A stretch of DNA of 53,849 nt from Clostridium chromiireducens (GCF_002029255.1 NZ_MZGT01000039.1:1-53849), one strand, 5' to 3'. Numbered from the stretch's first letter, positions 35,972-45,470 are shown. Program-made: numbers and translations. Notes: generated by a model from the sequence alone, not told the origin.

Positions 35972-37642
35972 ATGGCAAATATATTAATGATTTTACAAAT
36001 AATAGTTTTAGTGCTTATGGTTTATGTATTATGCAATTCAATAAATAAACCGCAAAAAAATAGAGAGATTGTAATTGATAGAGAAAATACTAAGGAGTTG
36101 AATAAGTTAAATAAGCTTAGGCAAATAAGTTTATCGAAACCTCTAACAGAAAAGAGCAGACCTTCAACTTTTGATGAGATAATAGGCCAAGAGAAAGGCA
36201 TAAAGGCTTTAAAGGCAGCATTATGTGGTCCTAACCCACAACACGTTATTATATATGGGCCTCCTGGAGTCGGAAAAACCGCGGCAGCTAGATTAGTACT
36301 TGAGGAGGCTATAAAATCAAATTTATCACCTTTTACCGATAAATCAAAATTTGTTGAAATAGATGCAACAACATTGAGATTCGATGAAAGAGGAATAGCA
36401 GATCCACTTATTGGATCGGTTCATGATCCAATATATCAAGGGGCAGGGGCATTGGGCGTAGCAGGAATCCCACAACCTAAGGCTGGCGCAGTTACTAAAG
36501 CTCATGGGGGAGTATTATTTTTAGATGAAATTGGAGAATTGCATCCGATTGAATTAAATAAACTCTTGAAAGTTTTAGAAGATAGAAAAGTATTTTTAGA
36601 CAGCTCGTATTATAGTTCAGAAGATACTAATATGCCCAAATACATAAAGGAAGTATTTGATAATGGACTTCCAGCAGATTTCAGATTAATTGGTGCAACT
36701 ACAAGATCGCCAGAAGAAATAATACCAGCCATAAGATCAAGATGTGTAGAAATATTTTTTAGAGCATTATTGCCAGAAGAAATAGAAAAAATAGCTGCTA
36801 ATTGTGTTAATAAAGTAGGATTAGAAATAACGCAAGATGGCATTGAAGAAGTAAGTAAATACTGCACTAATGGAAGAGAGGTAATAAATTTAATTCAACT
36901 AGCTTCCGGAATTGCAATTAATGAGGATAGAAAAGAAATAACATTAGAAGATATTAGATGGGTATTAGAAAATGGCCAATATAATAAAATAGTGAGTAAT
37001 AAAATTCCAACTAAATCTAAAATCGGGGTTGTCAATGGATTAGCAGTATATGGAGCTAATATAGGAATGTTAATGCCTCTTGAAGTTAGCTGCAAGAGGG
37101 TAAATGGAAGAAGAGGAGAATTAAAAATATCAGGTATAGTTGAGGAGGAAGAGATAACTAATAATAATAAAAAAATAAAAATGAAAAGTACAGCGTATTC
37201 ATCAATTCAAAATGTACTTACAGTTTTAGATAATTTGTTTGACCTATGCACAGATAAATATGATATACACATAAATATACCTGGGGGTATGCCGGTTGAT
37301 GGGCCATCAGCAGGAATAAGTATAGCAACAGCAATTTATAGTGCTATAAATAAGAAAGAAGTGAATAGATTCGTTGCAATGACAGGTGAAATAAGTATAT
37401 TGGGATCAGTGAAAGCAATTGGAGGTGTAAAGGCAAAAATATCAGCAGCATTTAAGGGCGGAGCACAAAAAGTAATTATTCCACAAGATAACTATGATGA
37501 CTCATTAAATGAAATATGCGAAATAGATATAATTCCAGTATCTAATTTCAAGGATGTTATAAAATTTGCAATAGAGGATAAAGATGTCATATGTGAAGGA
37601 GATAGGGAAATACTATCTGCTGAGGGGAATAGCGCTCTATAG
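35972..37642 (+). CDS. lonB: LonB, membrane-anchored ATP-dependent protease
   Basis: 556-aa AAA+ protease. N-terminal membrane anchor (about 4-22), Walker A GPPGVGKT at 96-103, Walker B GGVLFLDEIGEL, C-terminal Lon protease domain with Ser446 in DGPSAG and Lys in GGVKAK. In Bacillus LonB acts in the forespore. Start is uncertain: ATG at 35972 has AGGA only 1-2 nt away, ATG at 35987 has none near, and a strong AAGGAGGA at 35887 has no usual start codon after it. Followed by lon. Confidence 0.92.
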   Translation: MANILMILQIIVLVLMVYVLCNSINKPQKNREIVIDRENTKELNKLNKLRQISLSKPLTEKSRPSTFDEIIGQEKGIKALKAALCGPNPQHVIIYGPPGVGKTAAARLVLEEAIKSNLSPFTDKSKFVEIDATTLRFDERGIADPLIGSVHDPIYQGAGALGVAGIPQPKAGAVTKAHGGVLFLDEIGELHPIELNKLLKVLEDRKVFLDSSYYSSEDTNMPKYIKEVFDNGLPADFRLIGATTRSPEEIIPAIRSRCVEIFFRALLPEEIEKIAANCVNKVGLEITQDGIEEVSKYCTNGREVINLIQLASGIAINEDRKEITLEDIRWVLENGQYNKIVSNKIPTKSKIGVVNGLAVYGANIGMLMPLEVSCKRVNGRRGELKISGIVEEEEITNNNKKIKMKSTAYSSIQNVLTVLDNLFDLCTDKYDIHINIPGGMPVDGPSAGISIATAIYSAINKKEVNRFVAMTGEISILGSVKAIGGVKAKISAAFKGGAQKVIIPQDNYDDSLNEICEIDIIPVSNFKDVIKFAIEDKDVICEGDREILSAEGNSAL

Positions 37643-37664
37643 ATTTTATTTAGAAGAAAATTTA

Positions 37665-37716
37665 GATTAATAAATAATATTATAATAAATGTTATATATT
37701 ATTTATTAATCTTTTT
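37665..37716 (+). terminator. Rho-independent terminator
   Basis: GATTAATAAATAAT (37665-37678) pairs perfectly with 37698-37711, then T5. Separates lonB and lon. Confidence 0.75.
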
Positions 37717-37734
37717 TATTTTAGATCACATCTA

Positions 37735-37762
37735 TTGCTTATTAATCTATATATGTTATAAT
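37735..37762 (+). promoter_or_regulatory. Possible upstream lon promoter
   Basis: TTGCTT (37735-37740), 16 nt, TATAAT (37757-37762), about 200 bp ahead of lon. Confidence 0.4.
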
Positions 37763-37886
37763 AGATAACTAAATAATATGCGAACTAATTATGTTGAATA
37801 AATTATTTGAAACTATGAAACTATTTTATGTTTTACTTATTCTGTATAAAACATAAGATAGTAGTAAGTTTTTATATGAAGAATCA

Positions 37887-37915
37887 TTGAAAAAAATAAT
37901 TATTATGTGTATACT
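37887..37915 (+). promoter_or_regulatory. Sigma-A promoter of lon
   Basis: TTGAAA (37887-37892), 17 nt, TATACT (37910-37915), 50 bp before the lon start. A single AGTCAAA just after it is only half of a CtsR site. Confidence 0.6.
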
Positions 37916-37965
37916 AGATAAGTCAAAATAAATAATTTGATTATGATATGGGGGGAAATAGTACT

Positions 37966-40296
37966 ATGAAAAAGTTATATACGATTCCGCTAATTCCTTT
38001 AAGAGGATTGACTGTTTTTCCTAATGTAGTTGTACATTTTGATGTGGGAAGAGAAAAATCTATTGCAGCTATCGAACAAGCTATGCTAGATGAACAAGAA
38101 ATATTTCTTGTAGGTCAAAAAAATTCAGCAATAGAAGAGCCTAATCAGGATGAAATCTATTCAATTGGAACTATATGCAAAATAAAACAAATCCTAAAAA
38201 TGTCTGATAATACTATTAGAGTTCTTGTGGAAGGACAAGAAAGAGGTAAAATAGTTGAATATATAGAGGAAGAAGAAAATTATATAAAGGTTTCAGCAGA
38301 GAAATTAGACGATCACGTAGTTAAAAATGAAGAATTAGATGCTTATATAAAATATTTAAATAAAGAATTTTTGAAATTACTTAAACTTAGTGAGGATAAT
38401 TACGGAGATGTAGTAAAACTAATTGATGTATCAGAAAAGCCAAGTCAGTTTGTTGATATGGTGGCTTCCTACGCTATAACTGACGAAAAGTTAAAGCAAG
38501 ATATATTAGAAACTATAAATTTGACGAAAAGAATAGAGAAAGTCTTAGAAAGAGTTAAGATAGAAATTTCTATAGCTAAAATTCAACGTAAAATAGCAAA
38601 CAAAGTAAAGAATACTGTTGCAAAGGAACAAAAGGAATTTTATCTAAGGGAACAACTAAGAGCTATTCAAGAAGAATTAGGCGAAGATGATGAAGACAAA
38701 AAAGAGATAGCAAAATATGAGGAGAGAATAGCTAAGGCAAAATTAACTAAAGAAGTAAAAGATAAAGCTAATTATGAATTATCTAGACTTAAAGGCATGA
38801 GTGCTACCTCATCTGAAGGGAATGTTGTTAAAGCATATTTAGATTGGATACTGGACATTTCATGGGGTAAATATACAAAGGAAAGTATTAATGTTACTAA
38901 AGCTAGAGAAATTTTAGATAATGAACACTATGGATTGGAAGATGTCAAAGACAGAATAATTGAATATTTAGCAGTAAGACAATTTAGTAAATCTCAAAAG
39001 GGCCCAATTCTTTGTTTAGTTGGACCTCCAGGGGTAGGAAAGACATCTATCGCGAGATCTATAGCACATGCTATTAATAGAAGGTATACTAGAATCTCTC
39101 TCGGTGGTATGAAGGATGAGGCTGAGATTAGAGGTCATAGAAAAACTTATATTGGAGCTATTCCAGGTAGAATAGTTTATGCAATGAAAGAGGCAAAATC
39201 AATGAATCCTCTTGTGTTATTTGATGAGATTGATAAAATAAGTTCAAATTATAAAGGAGATCCATCAGATGCATTGTTAGAAATATTAGATAGTGAGCAA
39301 AATAAAGATTTTAGAGATAACTATTTAGAAGTACCGATTGATTTATCAAAAGTGATGTTCATAGCAACAGCTAATACTTTAGAAACAATTCCAAGACCAC
39401 TTTTAGATAGAATGGAAGTTATTGAAGTATCAGGATATACCTATGAAGAGAAATTCAATATAGCTAAGAATCACTTGATTCCAAAGATTTTTAAAGAATT
39501 GGATATACCTGAAGATAAGATTAAAATAGATGATGAGTCTATTAGAATGGTTATTGAGGGATATACAAGAGAATCAGGAGTGCGTGGGTTAGAGAGAAAG
39601 ATAAGCTCCTTAATAAGAAAAGCATTAGCGGAAATGTTAAAGAAAGAAGAGAATGAGTTTATAATAGAAAATGACGTGGTTCAAGAACTTTTAGGAAAAA
39701 GAACATTCGATTCTGATAAAATTGACAAGGTGGACAAAATTGGAGTAGTAACGGGAATGGCATGGACAGCTTATGGTGGAGATACGCTTCCTATAGAGGC
39801 TATGGTTATGACAGGTTCAGGAAAACTTGAACTTACAGGTAAACTGGGAGATGTCATGAGGGAATCAGCAAAAACTGCATATAGTTATGTTAGAGCTAAT
39901 GCAATTAAGTTTGGAATTAATGAAGCCTTTTATAAGGAAAAAGATATTCATATTCATGCGCCAGAGGGAGCTGTCCCTAAAGATGGCCCATCAGCAGGAG
40001 TTACAATGGTAACAGCACTTGTATCTGCATTATCAGGTAAGAAGGTTAAGCATAATGTAGCAATGACAGGAGAAGTGACATTAACAGGCAGAGTACTTCC
40101 GATTGGTGGTTTAAAAGAAAAATCATTAGCAGCATTTAGAGCTGGAGTGGATACTATAATAATTCCTAAGGAAAATGAGAAAGATATAGATAAGATACCA
40201 AATTCAATTAGAAATAGTTTAAATATTATTTCTGCTAAGGAAGTTAATGAGGTATTGAAAAATGCGCTAATTGGAGAGGATACTAATGAGAATTAA
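37966..40296 (+). CDS. lon: ATP-dependent protease Lon
   Basis: 776-aa soluble Lon protease. ATG at 37966 chosen because GGGGGGA precedes it by 9 nt and it gives the usual [19 protein letters not shown] start. N-terminal substrate domain, coiled region, AAA+ module ([18 protein letters not shown]), protease domain with dyad Ser676 (DGPSAG) and Lys719 (GGLKEK). Degrades damaged and regulatory proteins. Its last codons overlap the engB start by 11 nt. Confidence 0.96.
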   Translation: MKKLYTIPLIPLRGLTVFPNVVVHFDVGREKSIAAIEQAMLDEQEIFLVGQKNSAIEEPNQDEIYSIGTICKIKQILKMSDNTIRVLVEGQERGKIVEYIEEEENYIKVSAEKLDDHVVKNEELDAYIKYLNKEFLKLLKLSEDNYGDVVKLIDVSEKPSQFVDMVASYAITDEKLKQDILETINLTKRIEKVLERVKIEISIAKIQRKIANKVKNTVAKEQKEFYLREQLRAIQEELGEDDEDKKEIAKYEERIAKAKLTKEVKDKANYELSRLKGMSATSSEGNVVKAYLDWILDISWGKYTKESINVTKAREILDNEHYGLEDVKDRIIEYLAVRQFSKSQKGPILCLVGPPGVGKTSIARSIAHAINRRYTRISLGGMKDEAEIRGHRKTYIGAIPGRIVYAMKEAKSMNPLVLFDEIDKISSNYKGDPSDALLEILDSEQNKDFRDNYLEVPIDLSKVMFIATANTLETIPRPLLDRMEVIEVSGYTYEEKFNIAKNHLIPKIFKELDIPEDKIKIDDESIRMVIEGYTRESGVRGLERKISSLIRKALAEMLKKEENEFIIENDVVQELLGKRTFDSDKIDKVDKIGVVTGMAWTAYGGDTLPIEAMVMTGSGKLELTGKLGDVMRESAKTAYSYVRANAIKFGINEAFYKEKDIHIHAPEGAVPKDGPSAGVTMVTALVSALSGKKVKHNVAMTGEVTLTGRVLPIGGLKEKSLAAFRAGVDTIIIPKENEKDIDKIPNSIRNSLNIISAKEVNEVLKNALIGEDTNEN

Positions 40297-40882
40297 AAAA
40301 TCTGAATTTATAACATCGGCAGTAAAAAGAGATCAATATCCAATTGATAATAGAGTGGAAGTTGCTTTTGTTGGAAGGTCTAATGTTGGAAAGAGTTCAT
40401 TGATTAACTCTTTAACAAACAGAAAGAAGCTGGCAAAAGTAAGTCAAACCCCTGGAAAAACAAGATTAGTTAACTTTTTTCTTATTAATGATGATTTCTA
40501 TTTAGTTGATTTACCAGGGTATGGATATGCTAAAGTATCAAAAGCAGAAAAAGATAGCTGGGGAAAAACTGTTGAAATGTATTTAACTGATAGAGAACAG
40601 TTAAAGAGAGTAGTGCTGCTTGTTGATTCAAGGCATAAGCCTACAGGTGATGATATAATGATGTATGAATGGAGTAAACACTTTGGATATGACGTTAGAG
40701 TTGTTGCTACTAAAAGTGATAAGCTTACAAGAAATGATTTGAAAAAAAGCGAAAAGATAATAAAAGAAACATTGAAGTTAAATCCTGAAGATAAATTATA
40801 TTTCTTCTCATCTTTAAATAAGGATGGAAGAGACCAGTTAATTGATAATCTTTTCTTGGAATTCGCGACGGATTTAGATTAA
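40286..40882 (+). CDS. engB: Ribosome biogenesis GTPase EngB (YsxC/YihA)
   Basis: 198-aa GTPase needed for large ribosomal subunit assembly. ATG at 40286 preceded by GGAGAGG inside lon. G1 GRSNVGKS, G2 region TPGKTR, G3 [11 protein letters not shown]4 TKSDK, G5 SSLNKDG are all present. Coupled to lon by overlap, as in many Firmicutes. Confidence 0.95.
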   Translation: MRIKKSEFITSAVKRDQYPIDNRVEVAFVGRSNVGKSSLINSLTNRKKLAKVSQTPGKTRLVNFFLINDDFYLVDLPGYGYAKVSKAEKDSWGKTVEMYLTDREQLKRVVLLVDSRHKPTGDDIMMYEWSKHFGYDVRVVATKSDKLTRNDLKKSEKIIKETLKLNPEDKLYFFSSLNKDGRDQLIDNLFLEFATDLD

Positions 40883-40920
40883 TAAAAAATTTTAGATATA
40901 TGTATATATAATAGTAAACA

Positions 40921-40963
40921 AATAACCTCTTACAAATATAATATTTGTAGGAGGTTATTTTTA
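40921..40963 (+). terminator. Rho-independent terminator
   Basis: 18-bp stem (AATAACCTCTTACAAATA with its complement, one G-U) and T5. Ends lon-engB. Confidence 0.8.
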
Positions 40964-41110
40964 TCTAAAATTCAGACATTATTTGATAATTTGTTCTTAA
41001 TAACTGTACAAATAATTTAAATTATAAATTATAAAAAATAGTGTCAAAAGTTTTGGGTAGGAATAATATATAGTATAAAAAAGAAAAAATATTTCCAAGG
41101 AGGAATAAAA

Positions 41111-41605
41111 ATGGAGATGAATGATATCCTAAATGGTTTAAATTCATGTGATGATGATTGTTCTGATTCAATGTCTAACAATTATAGTTGCGGTCCAAGC
41201 TTCGGTGGGCCAGGAATCGGAGGATTTCCAGGTGGAATGGGTGGCTTTGGACAAGGGCAATGTAATGGTGGATTTGGTAGCTGGATTTGGATTTTATTAA
41301 TATTATTCTATTGCGGTTGTGGAAGAAATAACTACGGCAGAGGAATGAATAATTGTTGTGAGTGTTGCTGTGAGAAAAAGGAATGTTGCTGTGAGAAGAA
41401 AAATGATTGCTGCTGTAATCAAGGAAACAATGGCAGAGGTAGTGGATTCTTAAATAATTGTTCACCATACTTGTTTATACTAGTAATATTATTCCTTTGC
41501 AATAATAGCTTTGCTGGCAATGGATTAAATAATTGCTTTGGTTGTGGGCAAGGTTTTGGCGGAGGAATAAGTCCTTTCAATAACGGTTGTGCTACAACTT
41601 GTTAA
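41111..41605 (+). CDS. Gly/Cys-rich protein with CCCEKK repeats
   Basis: 164-aa protein with about 25 Cys. Gly-rich stretch (residues 30-57), hydrophobic segment near 60-68, a CCC-EKK block repeated as CCCEKKECCCEKKNDCCC near 83-103, a second hydrophobic segment near 118-130, and a Gly/Cys end. No signal peptide. Ribosome site AAGGAGGA. Shares CCCEK..CCC with the next gene 31 bp downstream. Such composition is seen in spore coat and exosporium proteins that form disulfide lattices; this role is inferred. Confidence 0.6.
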   Translation: MEMNDILNGLNSCDDDCSDSMSNNYSCGPSFGGPGIGGFPGGMGGFGQGQCNGGFGSWIWILLILFYCGCGRNNYGRGMNNCCECCCEKKECCCEKKNDCCCNQGNNGRGSGFLNNCSPYLFILVILFLCNNSFAGNGLNNCFGCGQGFGGGISPFNNGCATTC

Positions 41606-41636
41606 AATTTGAAATATTTAGGAAGGAGAGATAAAT

Positions 41637-41894
41637 ATGTCTAGAAAGAAGAATAAATGCTGCTGTGAGAAGAGACGACAAGAGTGCTGCTGTACCTCAA
41701 CATCTTCTAATTATTCTGGAGGAGGGCTATTAGGTGGAAGTGGTTGTACACCAATCATATTCTTATTAATAGCATGTGGTTCAGGATTGCTAAATTGTAA
41801 TAAATCATATTTAATTATTTTATTATTCTTATTATGTGGCGGTGGAAGCTTTTTAGGATTCGGTGGAAATCAAGAATCTAATTGTTGCTGCTAG
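41637..41894 (+). CDS. Small Cys-rich protein with hydrophobic segments and CCC ends
   Basis: 85-aa protein. N-terminus KKNKCCCEKRRQECCC matches the repeat in the preceding protein; two hydrophobic Gly-containing segments (IIFLLIACGSGLL and LIILLFLLCGGGSFLG); C-terminus NCCC. Ribosome site GGAAGGAGAG. Probably co-transcribed with the 41111 gene. Function unknown; spore surface role proposed. Confidence 0.6.
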   Translation: MSRKKNKCCCEKRRQECCCTSTSSNYSGGGLLGGSGCTPIIFLLIACGSGLLNCNKSYLIILLFLLCGGGSFLGFGGNQESNCCC

Positions 41895-41903
41895 GATAAT
41901 GGA

Positions 41904-41924
41904 TAGAGGGCTTCAAGCCCTCTA
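41904..41924 (+). terminator. GC-rich palindromic hairpin
   Basis: TAGAGGGCTT and AAGCCCTCTA around one base. On the plus strand it is followed by A's, so it is not a standard terminator; it may protect or stop the cysteine-rich mRNA. Confidence 0.45.
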
Positions 41925-41943
41925 AAAAAATGCCAAAAACATA

Positions 41944-41972
41944 AACATTTTTATGATAATATACATATATTA
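41944..41972 (+). promoter_or_regulatory. Sigma-K-like promoter
   Basis: AACA (41944-41947), 16 nt, CATATATTA (41964-41972) match the mother-cell sigma-K form mACm-N16-CATAnnnTA. Located 34 bp before the 42006 gene. Confidence 0.45.
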
Positions 41973-42005
41973 AAAAGAGGCAATTATAGTTGAAAGGAAT
42001 TTAAG

Positions 42006-42551
42006 ATGTCTAAGCGTAAACATAGAGAACAAGATACAATAAGGAACGAAACAGATAACAATACCAGCAGCAGAAATAATACTAGTACTCCTTTTGGGAT
42101 AGATCCTATGCAGCTGATGGGGTTGTTAGGAGGAAATGTTGATATGAATAATATGGGGAATATGTTAGCTTCAATGAATACAAATGGATTCAATATGGGG
42201 AATTTAAGCTCGTTAGCTCAAATGATGGGATTAAACTTAGATAATAACCTTTTCCAAGGTAATATGAATACTCAAAGTAATGATTTTAGTAGGAATATGT
42301 TTCCGAATGTTAATCAAACACCAAAGGAGCATTCAAGTACGTCAAATGCAAATACTGTGAGCTCAAAGAGCACTGAAAATCAAAATGGGGACAAAAGTAA
42401 TAGAAGGCATAGTGCAAGCAAAAATATTAGTGAAAATGATGTGAATTTGCAATTTCTAATGGCATTAAGAAGCTATGCTCATCCAGATAGAATAAAATTT
42501 ATAGATAGTATCATTGAAGCTTATAAAAGAGGGGAACTTAAGGATGCTTAA
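42006..42551 (+). CDS. Asn/Met-rich hypothetical protein, probably sporulation-linked
   Basis: 181-aa protein, not recognised. Basic start (SKRKHRE), low-complexity Asn/Ser/Thr segment, a Met/Gly/Asn-rich centre (residues 35-100) and a compact C-terminal helix pair (LQFLMALRSYAHPDRIKFIDSI in part). Ribosome site AAAGGAAT. The sigma-K-like promoter and Cys-rich neighbours suggest expression in sporulation. No membrane segment. Confidence 0.6.
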   Translation: MSKRKHREQDTIRNETDNNTSSRNNTSTPFGIDPMQLMGLLGGNVDMNNMGNMLASMNTNGFNMGNLSSLAQMMGLNLDNNLFQGNMNTQSNDFSRNMFPNVNQTPKEHSSTSNANTVSSKSTENQNGDKSNRRHSASKNISENDVNLQFLMALRSYAHPDRIKFIDSIIEAYKRGELKDA

Positions 42552-42599
42552 AAATCTTAAAAATATTTTTTATAAATGTGTATACAATAGAAAAACATG

Positions 42600-42720
42600 T
42601 CAATAATATTAATGTAATAGAGAAAGCATTCTCTTACAAACTTAATGAATTATAAATTATTTATTTCATTAAGTAACCCCTCATCCCCCTTTAGGCCGCA
42701 TAATGCGGCCTTCATATTTT
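42600..42720 (+). ncRNA. Candidate structured small RNA or 3' UTR with C-rich linker
   Basis: Downstream of the 42006 gene: hairpin ACTTAATGAA/TTCATTAAGT (42640-42649 with 42665-42674), then unpaired AACCCCTCATCCCCCTTT, then terminator hairpin GGCCGCAT/ATGCGGCC (42694-42710) and a T-rich end. No start codon with ribosome site. It may be a separate RNA or processed from the mRNA end. No clear promoter. Confidence 0.35.
42694..42720 (+). terminator. Rho-independent terminator
   Basis: 8-bp GC stem GGCCGCAT/ATGCGGCC with TTCATATTTTT after it. Ends the 42006 transcript. Confidence 0.65.
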
Positions 42721-43652
42721 TATGAAATTTTCTGTATACTATTAATTTTATAGGATGAGTCAATTTGATCTAAATTTAAATCTATTAATAGTACAAGCTC
42801 ACTTTTACCAGCATTGGAACCTTTTTTATCACTTTTTTCAAAAGAAAGTCTCCATCTTATAGAAGATGGTTCTCCAGAGTCATTCCATCTATAATCATAG
42901 AAGAAAGCATTTTGGAAAGTATATGAATAATTCTCTTTGTCCAAAGTCCAAAGTAGAGATAAATTATTCTTGTCAATGGTAGATGTAAATATGCCAGGAA
43001 GATCATCAGGCAAATATTGAAATTCAATTAAGTTTATAAATTGTGTAGCAGAATCGAGAGAAGGAAGAGTTACATTTTCCTTGCTAGTATCCAATGATTT
43101 ATTATTAATAAGCATAAAACTTTTTAATGAAGAAAGTCCTTCTGAAGATAATAATGAATAGAACTGAGGAGTTCTTGAATTTTTGCAATCTAATATGCCA
43201 GATATGTTATTTTGATTCGAAGATATTAGATTGAATTTATCTTTGTTCCAATGAAAAATATAGGATGTAGGTTTATTATCTTTAGAACCAATAAGAATTA
43301 TTTCTGGTATATTATCTCTTGAAATATCATGAATAAAAACTTTAGGCTCCCAATGATTATTTATAGTGAAAAGTGTTTTATCCTTAATTTCATTAGAAAG
43401 ATAATAATCATATTTAGAACTTTTTATGTTAAAATCAATTTTATTCTGTGAATTTAACATTTCGAGGGTCTCTTTTATACCATCACCTGTTAAATCATAG
43501 TGTGCATCTTGGGAAATGTTTATAGGGGAAATGGTCTGGATAGATTCAAAATTATTTGATATAAAGTAAATTAGAGTTATAATTACAGCAAATAAGCTCA
43601 AATATAGCACTGTGTTTGCTAAAAGTTTTTTCTTTATTATTATAATTTTCAT
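42720..43652 (-). CDS. Membrane-anchored protein with FG-GAP-like repeats
   Basis: 310-aa protein. One N-terminal membrane span (about 11-30), then an extracellular part with repeats of the integrin-like type: DLTGDGIKETLEM and DISRDNIPEIILIGS, where D-x-D/N-x-D residues bind calcium. The C-terminal half is a strand-rich domain of unknown type. ATG at 43652 preceded by GAGGTG on the minus strand. No catalytic motif; function unknown. Confidence 0.65.
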   Translation of the reverse strand: MKIIIIKKKLLANTVLYLSLFAVIITLIYFISNNFESIQTISPINISQDAHYDLTGDGIKETLEMLNSQNKIDFNIKSSKYDYYLSNEIKDKTLFTINNHWEPKVFIHDISRDNIPEIILIGSKDNKPTSYIFHWNKDKFNLISSNQNNISGILDCKNSRTPQFYSLLSSEGLSSLKSFMLINNKSLDTSKENVTLPSLDSATQFINLIEFQYLPDDLPGIFTSTIDKNNLSLLWTLDKENYSYTFQNAFFYDYRWNDSGEPSSIRWRLSFEKSDKKGSNAGKSELVLLIDLNLDQIDSSYKINSIQKIS

Positions 43653-43726
43653 TATGTATCACCTCAATAAATTATATGTTAATAATGAGGTGCATATTAA
43701 TAATATACGGTATATAGAGAAAAAAA

Positions 43727-43786
43727 GACTATAACGTTAAATAAAAGTATACTTCATTTAGTATACTTTTATTTAACGTTATAGTC
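43727..43786 (-). terminator. Terminator with perfect 27-bp stem
   Basis: Arms 43727-43753 and 43760-43786 are exact complements with a 6-nt loop. On the minus strand a T7 tract follows, so it ends perR. The stem is much longer than usual. Confidence 0.8.
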
Positions 43787-43797
43787 GAGAATAGAAA

Positions 43798-44205
43798 TTA
43801 CTTACAGTTATTGCAATACCCATAAAAATAAACTTTATTGGAAACAATTTTATAGTCAGTATGCTCTTCCGCTAAAGAGTTAAGATTATCAAGAGATAAG
43901 TCTTTAAAATCATCAACCCTACCACAGCCTAAACATTGTAAATGTGGATGGGGAGAAGAATTTCCATCATATCTAAAGTTACCTTCACCAACATTTATTT
44001 CTTGAATTAATCCAACATCAACTAATGTTTTTAAGGCTTTATAAACTGTCGCTAAACTCATAGTTGGGTATTGGACATGTATATCTGTATAAATAACATC
44101 GGCCGAAGGATGAGTAGTAGTACCAATTAAATAGTTATATACTGCAAGTCTTTGAGGAGTTAACTTTAGCTTTTTTTCTTTAAAAATTGAAGCTATATAA
44201 TCCAT
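43798..44205 (-). CDS. perR: PerR-type peroxide-sensing repressor (Fur family)
   Basis: 135-aa Fur-family protein. Winged helix with TPQRLAVYNYL and TMSLATVYKALKTL; regulatory metal ligands His32, Asp80, His86, His88 and Asp99. Asp rather than Glu at the last position (VDDF) is the mark of PerR, which senses H2O2 by histidine oxidation. Structural zinc from C91-x2-C94 and C131-x2-C134. The start is 14 nt from CACTTTTATT sequence with TGAGGTAT ribosome site. Likely represses oxidative-stress genes; no clear PerR box seen nearby. Confidence 0.85.
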   Translation of the reverse strand: MDYIASIFKEKKLKLTPQRLAVYNYLIGTTTHPSADVIYTDIHVQYPTMSLATVYKALKTLVDVGLIQEINVGEGNFRYDGNSSPHPHLQCLGCGRVDDFKDLSLDNLNSLAEEHTDYKIVSNKVYFYGYCNNCK

Positions 44206-44420
44206 CTTTAATACCTCACTTTTATTAAGATTATGTTGAAATTATAACATGAAGATAAATAAATAGTCAACGATATTGATTAATGTTATTTAGAAACAAT
44301 TATTATTTATAAATAAATGAGTGTTATTAAGCTATAATATATAAAAATGATTTTAATGTTCAGTTTACATTATTTTAACTTAAATATTACACAGATTAAA
44401 TGAAAAATGATAAAAATTTA

Positions 44421-44489
44421 TTGTATAGTTAGGAAAAGTCTGTTAAAATAAAAGTAAGAAAAAGAATGTTAATTTATTAACATTCTTTT
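44421..44489 (+). promoter_or_regulatory. Promoter followed at once by a 14-bp hairpin
   Basis: TTGTAT, 17 nt, TAAAAT (about 44421-44449) and then AAAAGAATGTTAAT/ATTAACATTCTTTT (44460-44473 with 44476-44489). The hairpin would start near the first transcribed bases, which suggests an attenuator or a 5' stabilising stem for the 44617 gene. The rest of 44206-44616 shows no gene. Confidence 0.4.
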
Positions 44490-44616
44490 GGAACAATAAT
44501 AGTATACAATTAAATTAAACCACAGAAAAGATACTAATTTTTATTACAGACTTGAAATTATATAGCCTATGATAAAAATACAAATAATATTTGAATTAAT
44601 AAGGAGGCGTATTGTT

Positions 44617-44937
44617 GTGGGAAAATATAAAGTTGGAGAAGAATTAATAATAGTTAATGATCCAAATAAAGACAATGCTAAGTTGAAAGAATTAACAAAT
44701 TTGATAGTGGATGGGGATTTTGCTCAGATATCATGGGGGATAAAGATATTAGAAGTAGAATATGATAAACCTAACGTAACATTAACTTATAAAAATGTTA
44801 ATGGCGAGAAAAACAAGGTTTTTGCAGTATGTAAAGACATAGAAAACTTTGATAAGGAAAAGGTTTTAGAAAAGGCATTACTTAGAGCATTTCAAAATGA
44901 AGTAATAGATATTTCTGTTAATAAAAATAAATGGTAA
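44617..44937 (+). CDS. Small hypothetical protein (106 aa)
   Basis: GTG at 44617 lies 9 nt after AAGGAGG, so it is preferred to the ATG 48 nt upstream. The product is acidic/basic mixed, strand-rich (VGEELIIVNDPN, NVTLTYKNVNGEKNKVFAV), with no membrane segment or cysteine pattern. Not recognised. Ends before a strong terminator. Confidence 0.6.
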   Translation: MGKYKVGEELIIVNDPNKDNAKLKELTNLIVDGDFAQISWGIKILEVEYDKPNVTLTYKNVNGEKNKVFAVCKDIENFDKEKVLEKALLRAFQNEVIDISVNKNKW

Positions 44938-44950
44938 TATTAAAATTTAT

Positions 44951-44987
44951 AAAAAGAGCATCTTTAACATAAAAGATGCTCTTTTTT
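44951..44987 (+). terminator. Rho-independent terminator
   Basis: AAAAAGAGCATCTT pairs with AAGATGCTCTTTTT, 8-nt loop, T-run. Confidence 0.85.
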
Positions 44988-45122
44988 TAATAGTATTAAC
45001 TTTCTGGAGTAAATATATAAAAATATTTGTAAAACTTTACTTTTTGTAGTATTTGTAATATAATGATTTCATAAATTTATTAATTTGAGATTACGAGGAT
45101 GAGAAAAGGATGGCGGGGGATT

Positions 45123-45350
45123 ATGAGTAGGTGTCCATTTTGGTCAACAGCGAGAGAGAGAGTTGAATGTTATAAGGAGTGCCCTATAATAACAAGTGAG
45201 GCGTTTGAAGGAAAAGATGTGTCACAATGTATTTTTAACGAGTGTACTGAATCAAATAGTTTAAACTTTAAAGAGATTATAAAGGAAGATTATGGCTTTT
45301 TGAATTTATCTATATATGATGAGGAAAATAGTATAAATGTAAACTATTAA
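45123..45350 (+). CDS. Small Cys-containing hypothetical protein (75 aa)
   Basis: ATG at 45123 preceded by GCGGGGGA; an upstream ATG in frame overlaps this site. Starts MSRCPFWSTARERVECYKEC and has five Cys in the first 45 residues (positions 4, 15, 19 and two later), suggesting metal binding. The C-terminal half is acidic. Family not known to me. Followed by a terminator. Confidence 0.6.
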   Translation: MSRCPFWSTARERVECYKECPIITSEAFEGKDVSQCIFNECTESNSLNFKEIIKEDYGFLNLSIYDEENSINVNY

Positions 45351-45357
45351 ATTAAAT

Positions 45358-45402
45358 AAGAAAGGATTAGAATATGATGGTATATTCTAATCCTTTCTTA
45401 TT
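45358..45402 (+). terminator. Rho-independent terminator
   Basis: About 18-bp stem (AAGAAAGGATTAGAATAT with its complement), 5-nt loop, then TTATTT. Confidence 0.8.
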
Positions 45403-45470
45403 TACATATGAGCACAAATAAGTTTTTAACTTATTATAGAAAAATATCTAGAAAGTTATTGAGCTAGAAA

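Noticed and set aside
37916..37935. CtsR operator before lon
   Set aside because: Only one AGTCAAA half is present; the required second heptad at 3-nt spacing is missing. No CIRCE sequence was seen before clpP or clpX.
44232..44250. PerR box upstream of perR
   Set aside because: Only the right half ATTATAA matches; the left half fits in 3 of 7 positions.
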